DNA of 40,479 nt from Comamonas sp. lk (GTDB lineage: Bacteria; Bacteroidota; Bacteroidia; Chitinophagales; Chitinophagaceae). This document shows, one piece after another, positions 24,265 to 33,982 of the stretch. The DNA lies in the NCBI GenBank assembly GCA_943327245.2, contig CALPWK020000003.1:1-40479 (forward strand), in the 5' to 3' direction. Each line of letters begins with the position of its first letter. Position 1 is the first letter of the stretch. The notes under the pieces were generated by a model that was given only the letters and a program-made list of their open reading frames with translations, was not told where the DNA came from and searched no databases. The translations under genes and the position numbers were made by a program.

Positions 24265-24789
24265 TTAATTAATAATACCTAATTCTCTCAAAACGTCATC
24301 GCTTTTGTCCAATTTAGGGTCTGCAAATATAATGGTTATTCCTTCACTTTTATCCAAAATGAAGTCATACGAACGAGCGGTAGCCAATTTTTGTACTGCA
24401 TTGTATACTTTATCTTGGATTGGTTTAACTAATTTTTGTCTTTCCTTAAACAAATCCCCTTCGTATCCAAAGCGTTTCTTTTGTAAATCTCTAAGTTCCT
24501 TCTCTTTCGCAAATAATTCATCCTCTCTTTTCTTCTTTAAATCGTCAGACAACATGAATTGCTCTGCTTCGTAGTTTTTATACATTTTATCTAAGATAAT
24601 TTGCTTGTCATCAATTTCTGACTGCCATTGATCCCCTAGAACTTTCAACTTTTTATCTGCTTCTTTATATTCTGGAATTTTATCTAAAATATACTTTGTA
24701 TTAATTACTGCATAACGACTTTGTGATTGAGCAGTAAAAACAGAAAGAAACAGGACCAATATTACTAAGCTAATTTTATTGAATTGCAT
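24265..24789 (-). CDS. OmpH/Skp family periplasmic chaperone (first copy)
   Basis: This 174-residue exported protein has a signal peptide (about 1-22, ending AQSQ) and an OmpH/Skp core: SRYAVINTKYILDKIPEY at the start, a charged, Lys/Glu-rich coiled coil (about 50-115), and a C-terminal strand FILDKSEGITIIFADP. It is expected to bind unfolded outer-membrane proteins in the periplasm and deliver them to BamA, encoded 33 bases upstream on the same strand. Confidence 0.88.
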   Translation of the reverse strand: MQFNKISLVILVLFLSVFTAQSQSRYAVINTKYILDKIPEYKEADKKLKVLGDQWQSEIDDKQIILDKMYKNYEAEQFMLSDDLKKKREDELFAKEKELRDLQKKRFGYEGDLFKERQKLVKPIQDKVYNAVQKLATARSYDFILDKSEGITIIFADPKLDKSDDVLRELGIIN

Positions 24790-24822
24790 ATTGATAAATT
24801 TAAATGAATTATTAATCTTTAT

Positions 24823-27561
24823 TTATTCTGGCTCATATCCTAACATGAAGGTAAATCTACCTGCATCTTTTAATGAATTATTAGTGTTTAATCTATCCAA
24901 ACCTACTCCGTAATCAAATCCCAATAATCCAAACATAGGTAAGTAAAAACGCATACCTATACCTACTGAACGGCGTAAGTTAAATGGATTGTAGTCTTTC
25001 ATGCTATACCATCCATTGGCAGCTTCGAAAAATGTTAATGCATAAATAGTACTGCTTGACGCCAAACTTAAAGGATATCTAAGTTCAACTGCATACTTAT
25101 TGAACATGGTAAATTTTTGCTTAGAAGATTGTTGGTCAGGATTGATTTTAGGATTAGACGACTCATACACAGGATATCCTCTTTGTGCAATGATATCATA
25201 ACCTAATAAAGCAAACTGATTACTTAAACCTGCATCTCCCAACTGGAAACGTTCAAATGGAGAGATTGTTAAATCACTATTATATTTTCCTAAGTAACCA
25301 AACTTAGCAGCAAATTTTAATACAAATTGTTTGTTATGGTCTTCTCCCGCAGGCTTACCTAATGGGACATACCATTCTCCGTTGAATCTCCACTTATGAT
25401 ATTCTAATAACTCATATGGATTTGACTTTGTTGCAAAATTAGGATCGAACAAAGAATAAGGAGGAGTAATTTGAGCGCTTAATAAAAAAGTAGATCCTGT
25501 TCTTGGAAACAAAGGTTGGTCAATAGAAGTTCTTTGTAATGCAAACTTAATATTAAGGTTATTTACAATGCCATTATCAAAATTGGGCAAATTATAAGGA
25601 TCAATTGCATAATTCTTTAAAGTATATCTAGTAAAGTTAAGACCAGTGCTAAATGAGAAGTAATCGTCTGGCCATGCTAATTGACGCGCAAAAGAAACGG
25701 TAGCACCCGTTGTAGAAATATATCTTGAATCGGCTGCATTTGGATTGTACATACCAGTTACTAAATCATAGCTCTGACCGTATTTGGTATTGTATACACT
25801 TACTGTTAAAGAGTTTCTTTTTATACCCCCAAACCAAGGCTCCGTAAATGACAAGTTGGTAGACCTAAATGCTTTACCATTACTTTGAACGCGCAATGAT
25901 AGTTTTTGACCATCCCCCATTGGTAATGGATCCCAAGCAGATTTTTTAAATAAATTTTTTGAAGAAAAGTTATTGAAGGTAACACCTAGTGTTCCAGTCA
26001 ATCCAATATAGCCACCCCATCCTGCACTCAATTCTAATTGATCACTTGATTTTTCTTCTACCCCGTAATTAATATCTACTGTTCCGTCTTCTGGATTTGG
26101 GATTGGATCAATTTTAATTTTCTCCTGATCAAAATAGTTTAACTGCGCTATTTCACGTTGAGAACGTATTAATAAAGAGCGGCTAAATTTATCACCTGGA
26201 ATAGTTCTAATTTCACGACGAATTACAAAATCTTTTGTTTTCTCATTACCAGCAATTCGAATTGTTTTAACAGTAGCTTGAGGGCCTTCCATTAATCTAA
26301 TTTCAAAATCGATGGTATCGTTATAAACTGCAGTTTCTATAGGATCAATACGAAAAAATAAATAGCCATCGTCTTGATATTGACCACTTACATCCCCACC
26401 TTCTGCAGTAGGTGTCTTACCTAATTTATTATATAAAATTTCACGATTATAAATATCCCCTTTTTTTATATTTAATACACTAGTAAGTAGAGAGTCTGAA
26501 TATTTTGTATTCCCTCTCCAAGTAATATTTCCGAAATAATATCGTCTACCTTCTTTTAATTGAATATCTACATTCAAATTGCCCACCGCATTATGATACA
26601 CCGTATCATTCTCAATTACCGCGTCTCTATACCCTAATGAATTATAATAGTTCAATAAATTATCCTTACTCTCATCGTACTTCTTGACATTATACTTTGC
26701 AGAAGATAATTTGAAACGTAAATAAGGGTTTAGGATTTTTCTTGTTTTTGTAAAAGTTAAATACCCTTTTTCTTTTAAATATTGCTCAAAGGAATAAGGA
26801 GAAGTTTTTACAATAACAGGCTTGTCATTGATAGGAAATAAAGTCATTCTAGACTTTTCATGAATCTCTTTCAAGCTTTTCTTCAACTTTACTTCTTCTA
26901 TTTGATTCCCACCAATATTAATATTGTTGATTCGAACTTTAGGACCTCTATCTACTAAAAATTCAAGTACTAAATTATTTTTTCTAACTGCGTCTTTTTG
27001 TTCTTTGATAATTACACTAACGTCTTGAAAACCTTTTTCTGCATAATATTTTTTTATCCCTTCAATAGCAGTGATTTTCATGTTTTCTGTAATAACTCTA
27101 TTAGGAGTTAAACCTGTCTTTCCAGACAATTCATCTTTCTCCGACTTCCTAACACCAATCAGGTCAAATCGTGATAATCTAGGGCGCTCTGTAACATTAA
27201 TTTCAATATCAATTTCCTTGTCTTTCAGATCGGTGATATAAACACTTACATCACTAAAATAATTCTGACCCATTAATTTATGAATCGCTTTAGCAAAGTT
27301 ATCACCTCCAGGAATTTGTACTTCGTCACCAATATTTAATGTGGACAAGGACAGTAATAAGTTTTCATCAAAAAATTGATTACCAACTACTTTGATAGCT
27401 CTTATCTTGTATTTGGCAGGTGCTTTTTGATTATAAATACCAAGCAACTTTACATTAATCTGAGATACTGAATCTTTCACAGGAACTTCCTGAGCAAAAC
27501 AAGTCGACGATAATACAAGTACCGATAATAATCCTATGATAAATTGGGTCAATTTCTGCAT
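24823..27561 (-). CDS. bamA: Outer membrane protein assembly factor BamA
   Basis: This 912-residue Omp85 protein folds beta-barrels into the outer membrane. A Sec signal occupies about 1-23. Five POTRA-like repeats can be traced by their G-N or equivalent turns: IKVVGNQFFDENLL, FDLIGVRKSEKDEL, INIGGNQIEEVKLKK, ITWRGNTKYSDSLL and IRIAGNEKTKDFVIRREI. The membrane barrel begins near ELSAGWGGYIGLTG and closes with FTFMLGYEPE. It is longer than the E. coli protein (about 810 residues), as is common in Bacteroidota, mostly through insertions in the barrel loops. Its downstream neighbours are two chaperone genes. Confidence 0.94.
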   Translation of the reverse strand: MQKLTQFIIGLLSVLVLSSTCFAQEVPVKDSVSQINVKLLGIYNQKAPAKYKIRAIKVVGNQFFDENLLLSLSTLNIGDEVQIPGGDNFAKAIHKLMGQNYFSDVSVYITDLKDKEIDIEINVTERPRLSRFDLIGVRKSEKDELSGKTGLTPNRVITENMKITAIEGIKKYYAEKGFQDVSVIIKEQKDAVRKNNLVLEFLVDRGPKVRINNINIGGNQIEEVKLKKSLKEIHEKSRMTLFPINDKPVIVKTSPYSFEQYLKEKGYLTFTKTRKILNPYLRFKLSSAKYNVKKYDESKDNLLNYYNSLGYRDAVIENDTVYHNAVGNLNVDIQLKEGRRYYFGNITWRGNTKYSDSLLTSVLNIKKGDIYNREILYNKLGKTPTAEGGDVSGQYQDDGYLFFRIDPIETAVYNDTIDFEIRLMEGPQATVKTIRIAGNEKTKDFVIRREIRTIPGDKFSRSLLIRSQREIAQLNYFDQEKIKIDPIPNPEDGTVDINYGVEEKSSDQLELSAGWGGYIGLTGTLGVTFNNFSSKNLFKKSAWDPLPMGDGQKLSLRVQSNGKAFRSTNLSFTEPWFGGIKRNSLTVSVYNTKYGQSYDLVTGMYNPNAADSRYISTTGATVSFARQLAWPDDYFSFSTGLNFTRYTLKNYAIDPYNLPNFDNGIVNNLNIKFALQRTSIDQPLFPRTGSTFLLSAQITPPYSLFDPNFATKSNPYELLEYHKWRFNGEWYVPLGKPAGEDHNKQFVLKFAAKFGYLGKYNSDLTISPFERFQLGDAGLSNQFALLGYDIIAQRGYPVYESSNPKINPDQQSSKQKFTMFNKYAVELRYPLSLASSSTIYALTFFEAANGWYSMKDYNPFNLRRSVGIGMRFYLPMFGLLGFDYGVGLDRLNTNNSLKDAGRFTFMLGYEPE

Positions 27562-27652
27562 CTGCTGGTGGGGCTAAAATTTATGATTTTAAAAGTGTCG
27601 CAAATTACTCGTATTATTTCAAAGTCTTTGTTAAAAAGGAGAAAATAACATA

Positions 27653-28402
27653 TTATTTATTTTCTTCATCTAATACAACCTGAGCACTGGTTTTACCAAA
27701 CCTGCGCTCCCTTGACTGGTAATCTAAGATAGCATCTATCAAGTGTGGCTTTCTAAAATCAGGCCAACGAGTGTTAGTAAAATAAAGCTCTGCGTAGGCC
27801 AATTGGAAAAGTAAGAAATTACTAATACGGTGTTCTCCACTTGTTCTTATCATTAATGCTGGATCGGGAATGCCTTTGGTAGTAAGTGCTTCAGCAAATA
27901 CTTGCTCATTTATTGCTTCCGGAATTAGGTGTCCTTCTTGAACACGATTCGCAAGTATTTGAGCTGCGTTTACTATTTCCCATCTACTACTATAACTTAA
28001 TGCAATGATCAATTTAAGACCTGTATTAGCTGCAGTTTGGGCGGTAGATTCCTCTAAAGCCTTTCTTGCCTCGGCCGGTAATTGACTCAGATCCCCTATA
28101 AATTGAAGCTGAATATTATTTTTATTTAAATCTGGGACTTCTTTTGCGATGGTTTCAACAAATAAGGTCATTAATCCAGTGACTTCCTCCACCGGTCGAT
28201 CCCAATTTTCGGTGCTAAATGCATACAAAGTAAGGTATTCTATTCCTATTTCAGCAGCTGCTTCTACCACTTTCCTTACACTTACTACGCCTTGATAATG
28301 ACCAAATAGCCTGTCCTGGCCTTGCTCTTGTGCCCATCTTCCATTTCCGTCCATAATAATGGCAATATGCTTTGGGAGTCTATTTAGGTCCAAATTTTCC
28401 AT
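27653..28402 (-). CDS. uppS: Isoprenyl transferase (undecaprenyl diphosphate synthase)
   Basis: This 249-residue cis-prenyltransferase makes the C55 lipid carrier for peptidoglycan and surface glycans. The catalytic Asp18 is in IIMDGNGRWA (15-24). The substrate-binding basic cluster follows at GRWAQEQGQDRLFGHYQG, and AFSTENW (61-67) and RTSGEHRISNFLLFQ (186-200) are the other conserved regions. It sits upstream of bamA in the order nadK - DUF6089 - uppS - bamA - ompH, an envelope-biogenesis group. Confidence 0.95.
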   Translation of the reverse strand: MENLDLNRLPKHIAIIMDGNGRWAQEQGQDRLFGHYQGVVSVRKVVEAAAEIGIEYLTLYAFSTENWDRPVEEVTGLMTLFVETIAKEVPDLNKNNIQLQFIGDLSQLPAEARKALEESTAQTAANTGLKLIIALSYSSRWEIVNAAQILANRVQEGHLIPEAINEQVFAEALTTKGIPDPALMIRTSGEHRISNFLLFQLAYAELYFTNTRWPDFRKPHLIDAILDYQSRERRFGKTSAQVVLDEENK

Positions 28403-28429
28403 GAAGTAAAATTAATAAAAATAGTATCG

Positions 28430-29227
28430 CTAATTACGTTTAAATAGCTTGAAAATGTTCATTTTACTAGACTTACTACCTTTAGTATCGATATCGGTAC
28501 CCGTATTTTTATGCTTTTGTTGTTTTATAGGATCAGGTCCATACACTTTTCTGAAATTATAAGAAACACCAATTTGAACACTCAGTAAATTGTCTTTTCC
28601 TGACTTGCTTCCTTGAAACCAAGCACCTGTGGCTAGATTTTTATATAATCGAATGTCCGATAAATGATCAATGTAGTCGGAAGTTGTAAAACTATATTTG
28701 TATTCTGCAAATACATTAATGTGATTCGAGATACTATATTTAAGCCCCAAATTAATTGGTATTACGGGGTATTGATTATTAGAACTTCCATTGGAAGAAT
28801 TATCAACAGAAGTGCTTATTAATAATCCAGCTCCAAAACCTAAATAAGGCGAAAATCTATAATTATCTCTTCCACTTATGAATCTATTAAAATAGAGTTG
28901 AGACATTAAAGTTAGTTCATGAAAATTTCTTTGGAAATTAAAATCTCTTGCAATAGCATAAGAATTTGAAGACTTATTATCATTTACACTAAGACTAAAA
29001 CTTTGATAATTCAATCTGATGCCTATAAATTCGTTGACTTGTTTTTTATAAAAAGCACCATAATTCATTTTAATAAATTGTACATCGGGTGCAATATCCC
29101 CATTATAAGAACCATACCCTACCATTACACCTGCTTCTCCTTTATCATCCATTAATTCAAGATGCTGCCCAAAACTATTTGCACAGAAAAATAAAAATAT
29201 AAGAATTAATAGATGTTTAATATTCAT
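28430..29227 (-). CDS. DUF6089 family outer-membrane beta-barrel protein
   Basis: This 265-residue exported protein has a signal peptide (about 1-20, ending NSFGQ). It has the family start of the form E-A-G-V-M-V-G-Y-G-S-Y-N-G-D-I-A-P, and then alternating aromatic/polar strands that suggest an eight-stranded porin-like barrel. The C-terminus is basic and Lys-rich (about 240-265), possibly a periplasmic tail. DUF6089 proteins are found next to nadK and bamA in many Bacteroidota, but no function is known. I chose the ATG at 29227, which follows the nadK stop; the upstream ATG at 29254 would put nine charged residues before the signal. Confidence 0.82.
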   Translation of the reverse strand: MNIKHLLILIFLFFCANSFGQHLELMDDKGEAGVMVGYGSYNGDIAPDVQFIKMNYGAFYKKQVNEFIGIRLNYQSFSLSVNDNKSSNSYAIARDFNFQRNFHELTLMSQLYFNRFISGRDNYRFSPYLGFGAGLLISTSVDNSSNGSSNNQYPVIPINLGLKYSISNHINVFAEYKYSFTTSDYIDHLSDIRLYKNLATGAWFQGSKSGKDNLLSVQIGVSYNFRKVYGPDPIKQQKHKNTGTDIDTKGSKSSKMNIFKLFKRN

Positions 29228-29229
29228 GT

Positions 29230-30111
29230 TTAATTTCTTTTGTCTAATCCCCAAGTCAACTTGTTTCTTAATGTGGTTAAATAGCTATTCTCATTAAGTC
29301 TTATAAAGCTTACTGTAAAATTTTCTTTCTTAACAGCAAGTTCAATTGTTTTGGCAACAATTTCTTTTCGTGCATCCAAAGCGCAAATTAATTCTTCAGT
29401 TCTACCCTCTATTTCAAAGGAGATAACAGAGGTATCCGGAACGACTATAGACCTTACATTTAAATTATGGGGAGCCACTGGAGTAATAACAAAACTTGCA
29501 GACTCTGGAAATAGAATAGGACCATTGCAGCTCATATTATATCCCGTTGAACCCGTAGGTGTAGAAACAATTAATCCGTCAGCCCAGTAAGAATTTAAAA
29601 ATTCGCCATTTAAGTAAGTGTGAATTTTAATCATTGGTGAGGTATCTCTTTTATGGACTACAAACTCATTCAATCCAAATGGAGTATCTCCAAAAACTGG
29701 GGTATTAGAGTCTAAATGAATTAAGGTTCTTTTGTCAATTACATAAGATCTATTAACCAATGCTTCTACCATTAAACTTAATTCGTCTTTTGAAATAGAT
29801 GCTAAAAATCCAAGTCTTCCATAGTTCACCCCTAAAATAGGAATATTAGTATCGCCGATTAAAGTAATTGCGTCAAGCACAGTACCATCACCCCCTACAC
29901 TTATTAAACAGTCAATAGTATTATGTAATTCTAAAGCAGATTGAAAAGGTATTAAGGGTGCTTTGCCAATTGCCGCAGTAAGGTTGAATTTATTTATTAG
30001 ATCCTCAAAGACATATATAGTTACGTCATAACGATATAGCTCAAACAACAATGCATTCAAAGATTGTTGTTGATCCATATCTACCCCTCTACTATATATT
30101 GCAACTTTCAT
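29230..30111 (-). CDS. nadK: NAD kinase
   Basis: This 293-residue enzyme phosphorylates NAD to NADP. Key motifs are GGDGT (73-77, with the catalytic Asp), GLNEFVVHK (the N-E dyad in the diacylglycerol-kinase-like fold), and DGLIVSTPTGSTGY followed by S-C-N-G-P, which form the nucleotide site. Length is normal. It starts 10 bases after the Omp85-like gene and is followed by DUF6089, uppS and bamA. Confidence 0.95.
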   Translation of the reverse strand: MKVAIYSRGVDMDQQQSLNALLFELYRYDVTIYVFEDLINKFNLTAAIGKAPLIPFQSALELHNTIDCLISVGGDGTVLDAITLIGDTNIPILGVNYGRLGFLASISKDELSLMVEALVNRSYVIDKRTLIHLDSNTPVFGDTPFGLNEFVVHKRDTSPMIKIHTYLNGEFLNSYWADGLIVSTPTGSTGYNMSCNGPILFPESASFVITPVAPHNLNVRSIVVPDTSVISFEIEGRTEELICALDARKEIVAKTIELAVKKENFTVSFIRLNENSYLTTLRNKLTWGLDKRN

Positions 30112-30120
30112 CGATCTAGT

Positions 30121-31497
30121 TTAAAAATTAAGCCCACCGTGCAAATATAAACCTTTGTCTCCAAGCTGGTTCACACTATAGTCCACTTTTAATACAAAAT
30201 CGTAAATACTTATAACATCTATTCCAATACCGGCAGTTCTTAATAATGTATTTGACAGTTTATTACTACTTAATGGATGTGCATCATAAACATACCCTAG
30301 ATTAGAAAATAATTTTATCCAAAAATCATATTTTATATTCGGCAGGTATTTGGAAGTAAGTATGTTAGGGACAGTTATACTACCCAAAGCATGGTTAAAG
30401 GAAGCTTTTAATATAGTTCCTGCATTTCCTTCAATAACATAATATTCCAATCCATTCATTTGCATGTTACCATATCCCATTAATTTTTGATCATTATAAT
30501 TCCGGTTAGGAAGAATTTTAAAAATAGAATTAGATTCTACATAAATAAAATTACTAGTAGAAAAAGAATGCGCTTTAATTTTTCTAAACTGGAATGAAGT
30601 GAGATTTCCTGCTGCTGCAATTCTTTGAAATGCAACAAATTCCGTACTGTTCCCTTGAGTAGGATAGGCATTATAATTAAATCGAGTTTTAGAAAAAGAA
30701 AAACTCAAGTCGGCATATGACATTGATTTTGCATAACTAGGCAATAAATTAGGTTGTTTCAAAAAGGCAGAGTCGGAAATATGGTCTTCTCCAAATCCAA
30801 TTTGAACAGCATGTCGTTCAAATAAATTAGGCCTATAAGATAAATTCAGGTTAGCGCGATAACCACTCCGAATAACCCCGTCTGTTTTATAAAAAACTTG
30901 CTTGTCATTTTGAGTAGTGTAATTAATTTCTTTTTGCGTAAGGTATTGGAAACCTGCACCAAGACCGAAATGTAAATTTTTATCAATAAAAGGGAATTGA
31001 TACCGCACAATAGCTTGTTGCGTATAGCCAGTTATTAACCCTAGTACCAATTTGTCATTATTCCCAGTAACATTACTTTGTCTAAAATTAACCCCATAGT
31101 TAACTCGCTCTAAGCTTCTATTTTGTTCATTCCACCATTGGCTAAAGTTCCTATCAACCCACCTAAAATAGGGTAATGGAAAAAAATACCATCTTTCTTT
31201 AACTTGGATTTTGAGTTGTACATGTGCACTATCTAATTCAACAGTTGACACAACCACTTCATTAAATAGTGTGGTGTTTACTAATTGACTTTGTGCAATT
31301 TTATTCAGAATGGCAATCGAATCTTTAGAAATTACATCCCCAACTTTATAGGGCAATTCTCTGTAAATAATATAAGATTTCGTTTTGTGGTTACCCTCTA
31401 TGTCAATAGCATTAATTGAAAATTGAGCATGGGCTTTATGAATTCCAGCTAGTATAAATAAAAAAAATAGAAAAGAGAATTTCAAAGATTTAAACAT
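30121..31497 (-). CDS. Small Omp85-like outer-membrane protein with one POTRA
   Basis: This 458-residue exported protein has a signal peptide (about 1-24, ending AHAQ) and one clear POTRA-like domain: INAIDIEGNHKTKSYIIYREL, then VGDVISKD and a closing VQLKIQVKERW strand (about 27-105). The rest is rich in alternating aromatic residues and Gly, ending KGLYLHGGLNF with a terminal Phe typical of outer-membrane barrels. It resembles a shortened BamA/TamA/ShlB-type protein. The role is unknown, perhaps assembly or lipid transfer. It overlaps the CBS gene by eight bases. Confidence 0.78.
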   Translation of the reverse strand: MFKSLKFSFLFFLFILAGIHKAHAQFSINAIDIEGNHKTKSYIIYRELPYKVGDVISKDSIAILNKIAQSQLVNTTLFNEVVVSTVELDSAHVQLKIQVKERWYFFPLPYFRWVDRNFSQWWNEQNRSLERVNYGVNFRQSNVTGNNDKLVLGLITGYTQQAIVRYQFPFIDKNLHFGLGAGFQYLTQKEINYTTQNDKQVFYKTDGVIRSGYRANLNLSYRPNLFERHAVQIGFGEDHISDSAFLKQPNLLPSYAKSMSYADLSFSFSKTRFNYNAYPTQGNSTEFVAFQRIAAAGNLTSFQFRKIKAHSFSTSNFIYVESNSIFKILPNRNYNDQKLMGYGNMQMNGLEYYVIEGNAGTILKASFNHALGSITVPNILTSKYLPNIKYDFWIKLFSNLGYVYDAHPLSSNKLSNTLLRTAGIGIDVISIYDFVLKVDYSVNQLGDKGLYLHGGLNF

Positions 31498-32149
31498 CTA
31501 GATAATTCATTAAATGATGATAATGTTCCTCGATATCATTGTTTACAGTGGCTTTCCCAAAATAATGAAGTACTTGGTAGTTATATCTTTGAAACGTTGC
31601 AATAATTGCTTGCGCCTCCTCTTGATTAATTTTAATAGTAACAATAAAAGCACCAGAAACTTCGTCAAACAAAGTATTTAATTGAATGATTTGTGCATTA
31701 TTCGTTTCTACCAATCTGCTCATCTCTGTTAGAGAGTACTGGTAAGGAGAAATAGAAATAACTAACATCGCACCTGGCTGAGACACTCCTAAAAACTGAG
31801 CGAGCATTTCATTCAAATTTTTTTGTGGTATCACACCAATACATTCTTGTTGTTCATTTAAGACTGGCAGTAAACTTAAATCATGTTTTGAAAAATTATC
31901 TAAAGCAGTTAACACATGTGCGCTTCCTAAAATTCCAATACGTTTAATTTGATCAGCAATAGTGGCAATTTTATTAGTACCGTCCATGTCTAACAAATCA
32001 TCTTTTTCAACTAAGCCAATATAGTAATCGTCTTTAACCACAGGTAATTGCTGTACCTCGAAATCATCCATATTTTGTAACGCAAAATTGGCAGTGTCTT
32101 CCATATGAAGAATCGGGAACCCCTGTATAGCAATAGAAGCAGCAATCAT
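31490..32149 (-). CDS. CBS-pair and ACT-like domain protein
   Basis: This 219-residue soluble protein contains two CBS motifs (about 8-55 and 70-120), which usually bind adenine nucleotides. A C-terminal ACT-like domain follows (about 127-195; VISISPYQYSLTEMSRLVE, IIQLNT, GAFIVTIKI). The combination resembles AcuB-like regulatory proteins that sense nucleotide or amino acid levels. It lies eight bases downstream of an alpha/beta hydrolase gene, overlaps the Omp85-like gene and is one gene away from nadK. A link to NAD(P) level is only a guess. Confidence 0.83.
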   Translation of the reverse strand: MIAASIAIQGFPILHMEDTANFALQNMDDFEVQQLPVVKDDYYIGLVEKDDLLDMDGTNKIATIADQIKRIGILGSAHVLTALDNFSKHDLSLLPVLNEQQECIGVIPQKNLNEMLAQFLGVSQPGAMLVISISPYQYSLTEMSRLVETNNAQIIQLNTLFDEVSGAFIVTIKINQEEAQAIIATFQRYNYQVLHYFGKATVNNDIEEHYHHLMNYLDV

Positions 32150-32157
32150 AGCTAATT

Positions 32158-32919
32158 TTATTTAGGCAATGATTGAAGGAATTTCTCTAAAATATTATTG
32201 AACTCATTTGGCACTTCCATCATAGGAGCATGACCACATTTGTCAATAAAGTGCAATTCACTATTAGGAATTAATTTATTAAACTCTTCCCCAACAAAAG
32301 GAGGCGTAACTGTGTCATTCTTACCCCAAATTAATAGCGTAGGTTGTTGAATTTGATTCAGCTCGTCCCCTAAATTATTTCTGATGGCACTTTTAGCAAG
32401 TGCAATAATTTTTATTACTTTGATTCGATTTTTTGTAATCTCAAAAACCTCGTCTACTAATTCCGGAGTTGCCATAGCTGGATCATAAAATGTCAATGCC
32501 GTTTTATTCTTAATATATTCATAGTCTCCTCTTTTAGGATAAGAGTCTCCCATTGCATTTTCGAACAAACCGCTACTTCCAGTCAATGTCAAAGACTTTA
32601 CTTTTTCCGGATATTTTAAAACATAAATTAGCGCGACATGTCCCCCCAATGAATTACCTAGCATATGAATATGATCATACCCTTTGTGATCAATAAATTG
32701 GTGAACGTGTTTCGCTAAACCCGTTACACTTGTATGTAAAATATCTAAATCGAATAAGGGAAGCATTGGAATAACCACCTTATGTGTATGTCTGAATTTT
32801 TCAATCAAATCTGAGAAATTACTCAACGCGCCAAAAAGTCCATGCAAAAGCATTAGGGTTTCCCCTTTACCCACTTCAACATAATCAAATTTTCCGTCCT
32901 TTATTATTTCGTATTCCAT
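32158..32919 (-). CDS. Alpha/beta hydrolase
   Basis: This 253-residue serine hydrolase has the catalytic triad Ser90 (MLGNSLGGHVA), Asp202 (IWGKNDTVTP) and His230 (CGHAPMMEVP). The oxyanion segment is LLHGLFGAL. It has no signal peptide and is cytosolic. It resembles meta-cleavage hydrolases and esterases of the same fold; the substrate is unknown. I chose the ATG at 32919 (MEYEIIKDG), which matches the fold's first strand better than the in-frame start at 32940. Confidence 0.9.
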   Translation of the reverse strand: MEYEIIKDGKFDYVEVGKGETLMLLHGLFGALSNFSDLIEKFRHTHKVVIPMLPLFDLDILHTSVTGLAKHVHQFIDHKGYDHIHMLGNSLGGHVALIYVLKYPEKVKSLTLTGSSGLFENAMGDSYPKRGDYEYIKNKTALTFYDPAMATPELVDEVFEITKNRIKVIKIIALAKSAIRNNLGDELNQIQQPTLLIWGKNDTVTPPFVGEEFNKLIPNSELHFIDKCGHAPMMEVPNEFNNILEKFLQSLPK

Positions 32920-33016
32920 ATAAATCAATGCTTTATGCACAAAAGATAAGCAATTCTGACGAATTGGACCTTTTTCTGCTAGCCTTATAAAGATAATTAA
33001 TTCATTATTAACAAGA

Positions 33017-33520
33017 TCAAATGAACTGGACTAATGTCTTTTTTATAGAGGGGACTAATATGCTCATTTTATCCATAAAGAAAGGCCACCATTTTTGCAA
33101 ATAAGGATATACAAAAGCGGCTTTCATTTTAGCAGGTTCAATCACCCCCAATATTTGCATAAAATAAATAATCGCACTTAAGATAGTTCCATAGATAAGT
33201 GCATATAAAAAGATACCTAGTAACTTATTTAGCCATCCCAACATTAGCCATTCTGCAGTTTGTTGTAAAATTCCGGTGATCATTTTTAGCAAAATCATCA
33301 CTAAAATAAGCACTAATAGGAATGCTATAAATGGCAACCAATGAGATTCAATTTTAGTATGTTCTTTTAATTGGGTAGCAACATATCCAGCTAACTGAAA
33401 TGCTAAAACCAATCCTACAAACAAAGAACAAAAAGAGATCAAGGCTTTGATAAAGCCATGACGATATCCTTGTAAGATGGCAACTATAAAAACAGTTCCA
33501 GTTAAAATATCTAACCACAT
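33017..33520 (-). CDS. CvpA family membrane protein
   Basis: This 167-residue inner-membrane protein has four hydrophobic segments (about 2-20, 24-50, 62-85, 100-125) and the CvpA-family opening LDILTGTVFIVAILQGYRHG, with the conserved G-x-x-x-G turn. CvpA-like proteins are linked to colicin V production and envelope stress tolerance, but their activity is not clear. It starts three bases after the GatB/YqeY-domain gene and is probably co-expressed with it. Confidence 0.88.
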   Translation of the reverse strand: MWLDILTGTVFIVAILQGYRHGFIKALISFCSLFVGLVLAFQLAGYVATQLKEHTKIESHWLPFIAFLLVLILVMILLKMITGILQQTAEWLMLGWLNKLLGIFLYALIYGTILSAIIYFMQILGVIEPAKMKAAFVYPYLQKWWPFFMDKMSILVPSIKKTLVQFI

Positions 33521-33523
33521 ATA

Positions 33524-33976
33524 CTAAGGAGTCAATAATGATTTAGCAACTGCCGAGATTAATTTACCGTCAGCTTGACCTGCCAATTGCTTTGTAGCTA
33601 AACCCATTACTTTACCTAAATCCTGAGGGCCCCCTGCACCAACTTGTGTAATAATATCTTGCACTGTGGCTTTCACGTCTTCCTCACTCATTTGCGCTGG
33701 TAAGAATTTTTCAATAATAGCAATTTCTTCTGATTCCTTAATTGCTAAGTCTGGTCTATTTTGCTCTTGATAAATAGTTAAAGAATCACGACGAGATTTA
33801 ACTAGTTTCTGTAATAATTTAAGCTCTGTGTCTTCTGAAATGGTACCATTAGCACCTGGATCAGTTTTTGCTTTTATGATTTCAGCCTTGATAGCTCTTA
33901 GTCCTCTTAACAAGGCTTCGTCCTTACTTTTCATTGCGTCTTTCATTAAAGACATTACTTTTTCTTCTAAACTCAT
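33524..33976 (-). CDS. GatB/YqeY domain protein
   Basis: This 150-residue cytosolic protein is a stand-alone YqeY domain (PF09424), related to the C-terminal tRNA-binding part of the GatB amidotransferase subunit. The start SLEEKVMSLMKDAMKSKD, the long helix with LRAIKAEIIKAKTD, the IIEKFLPAQMSEEDV hinge and the LGKVMGLATKQLAGQADG motif are all typical. Its exact role is not known, though a tRNA-related function is usually supposed. It lies six bases after gldC. Confidence 0.92.
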   Translation of the reverse strand: MSLEEKVMSLMKDAMKSKDEALLRGLRAIKAEIIKAKTDPGANGTISEDTELKLLQKLVKSRRDSLTIYQEQNRPDLAIKESEEIAIIEKFLPAQMSEEDVKATVQDIITQVGAGGPQDLGKVMGLATKQLAGQADGKLISAVAKSLLTP

Positions 33977-33982
33977 AAAACG

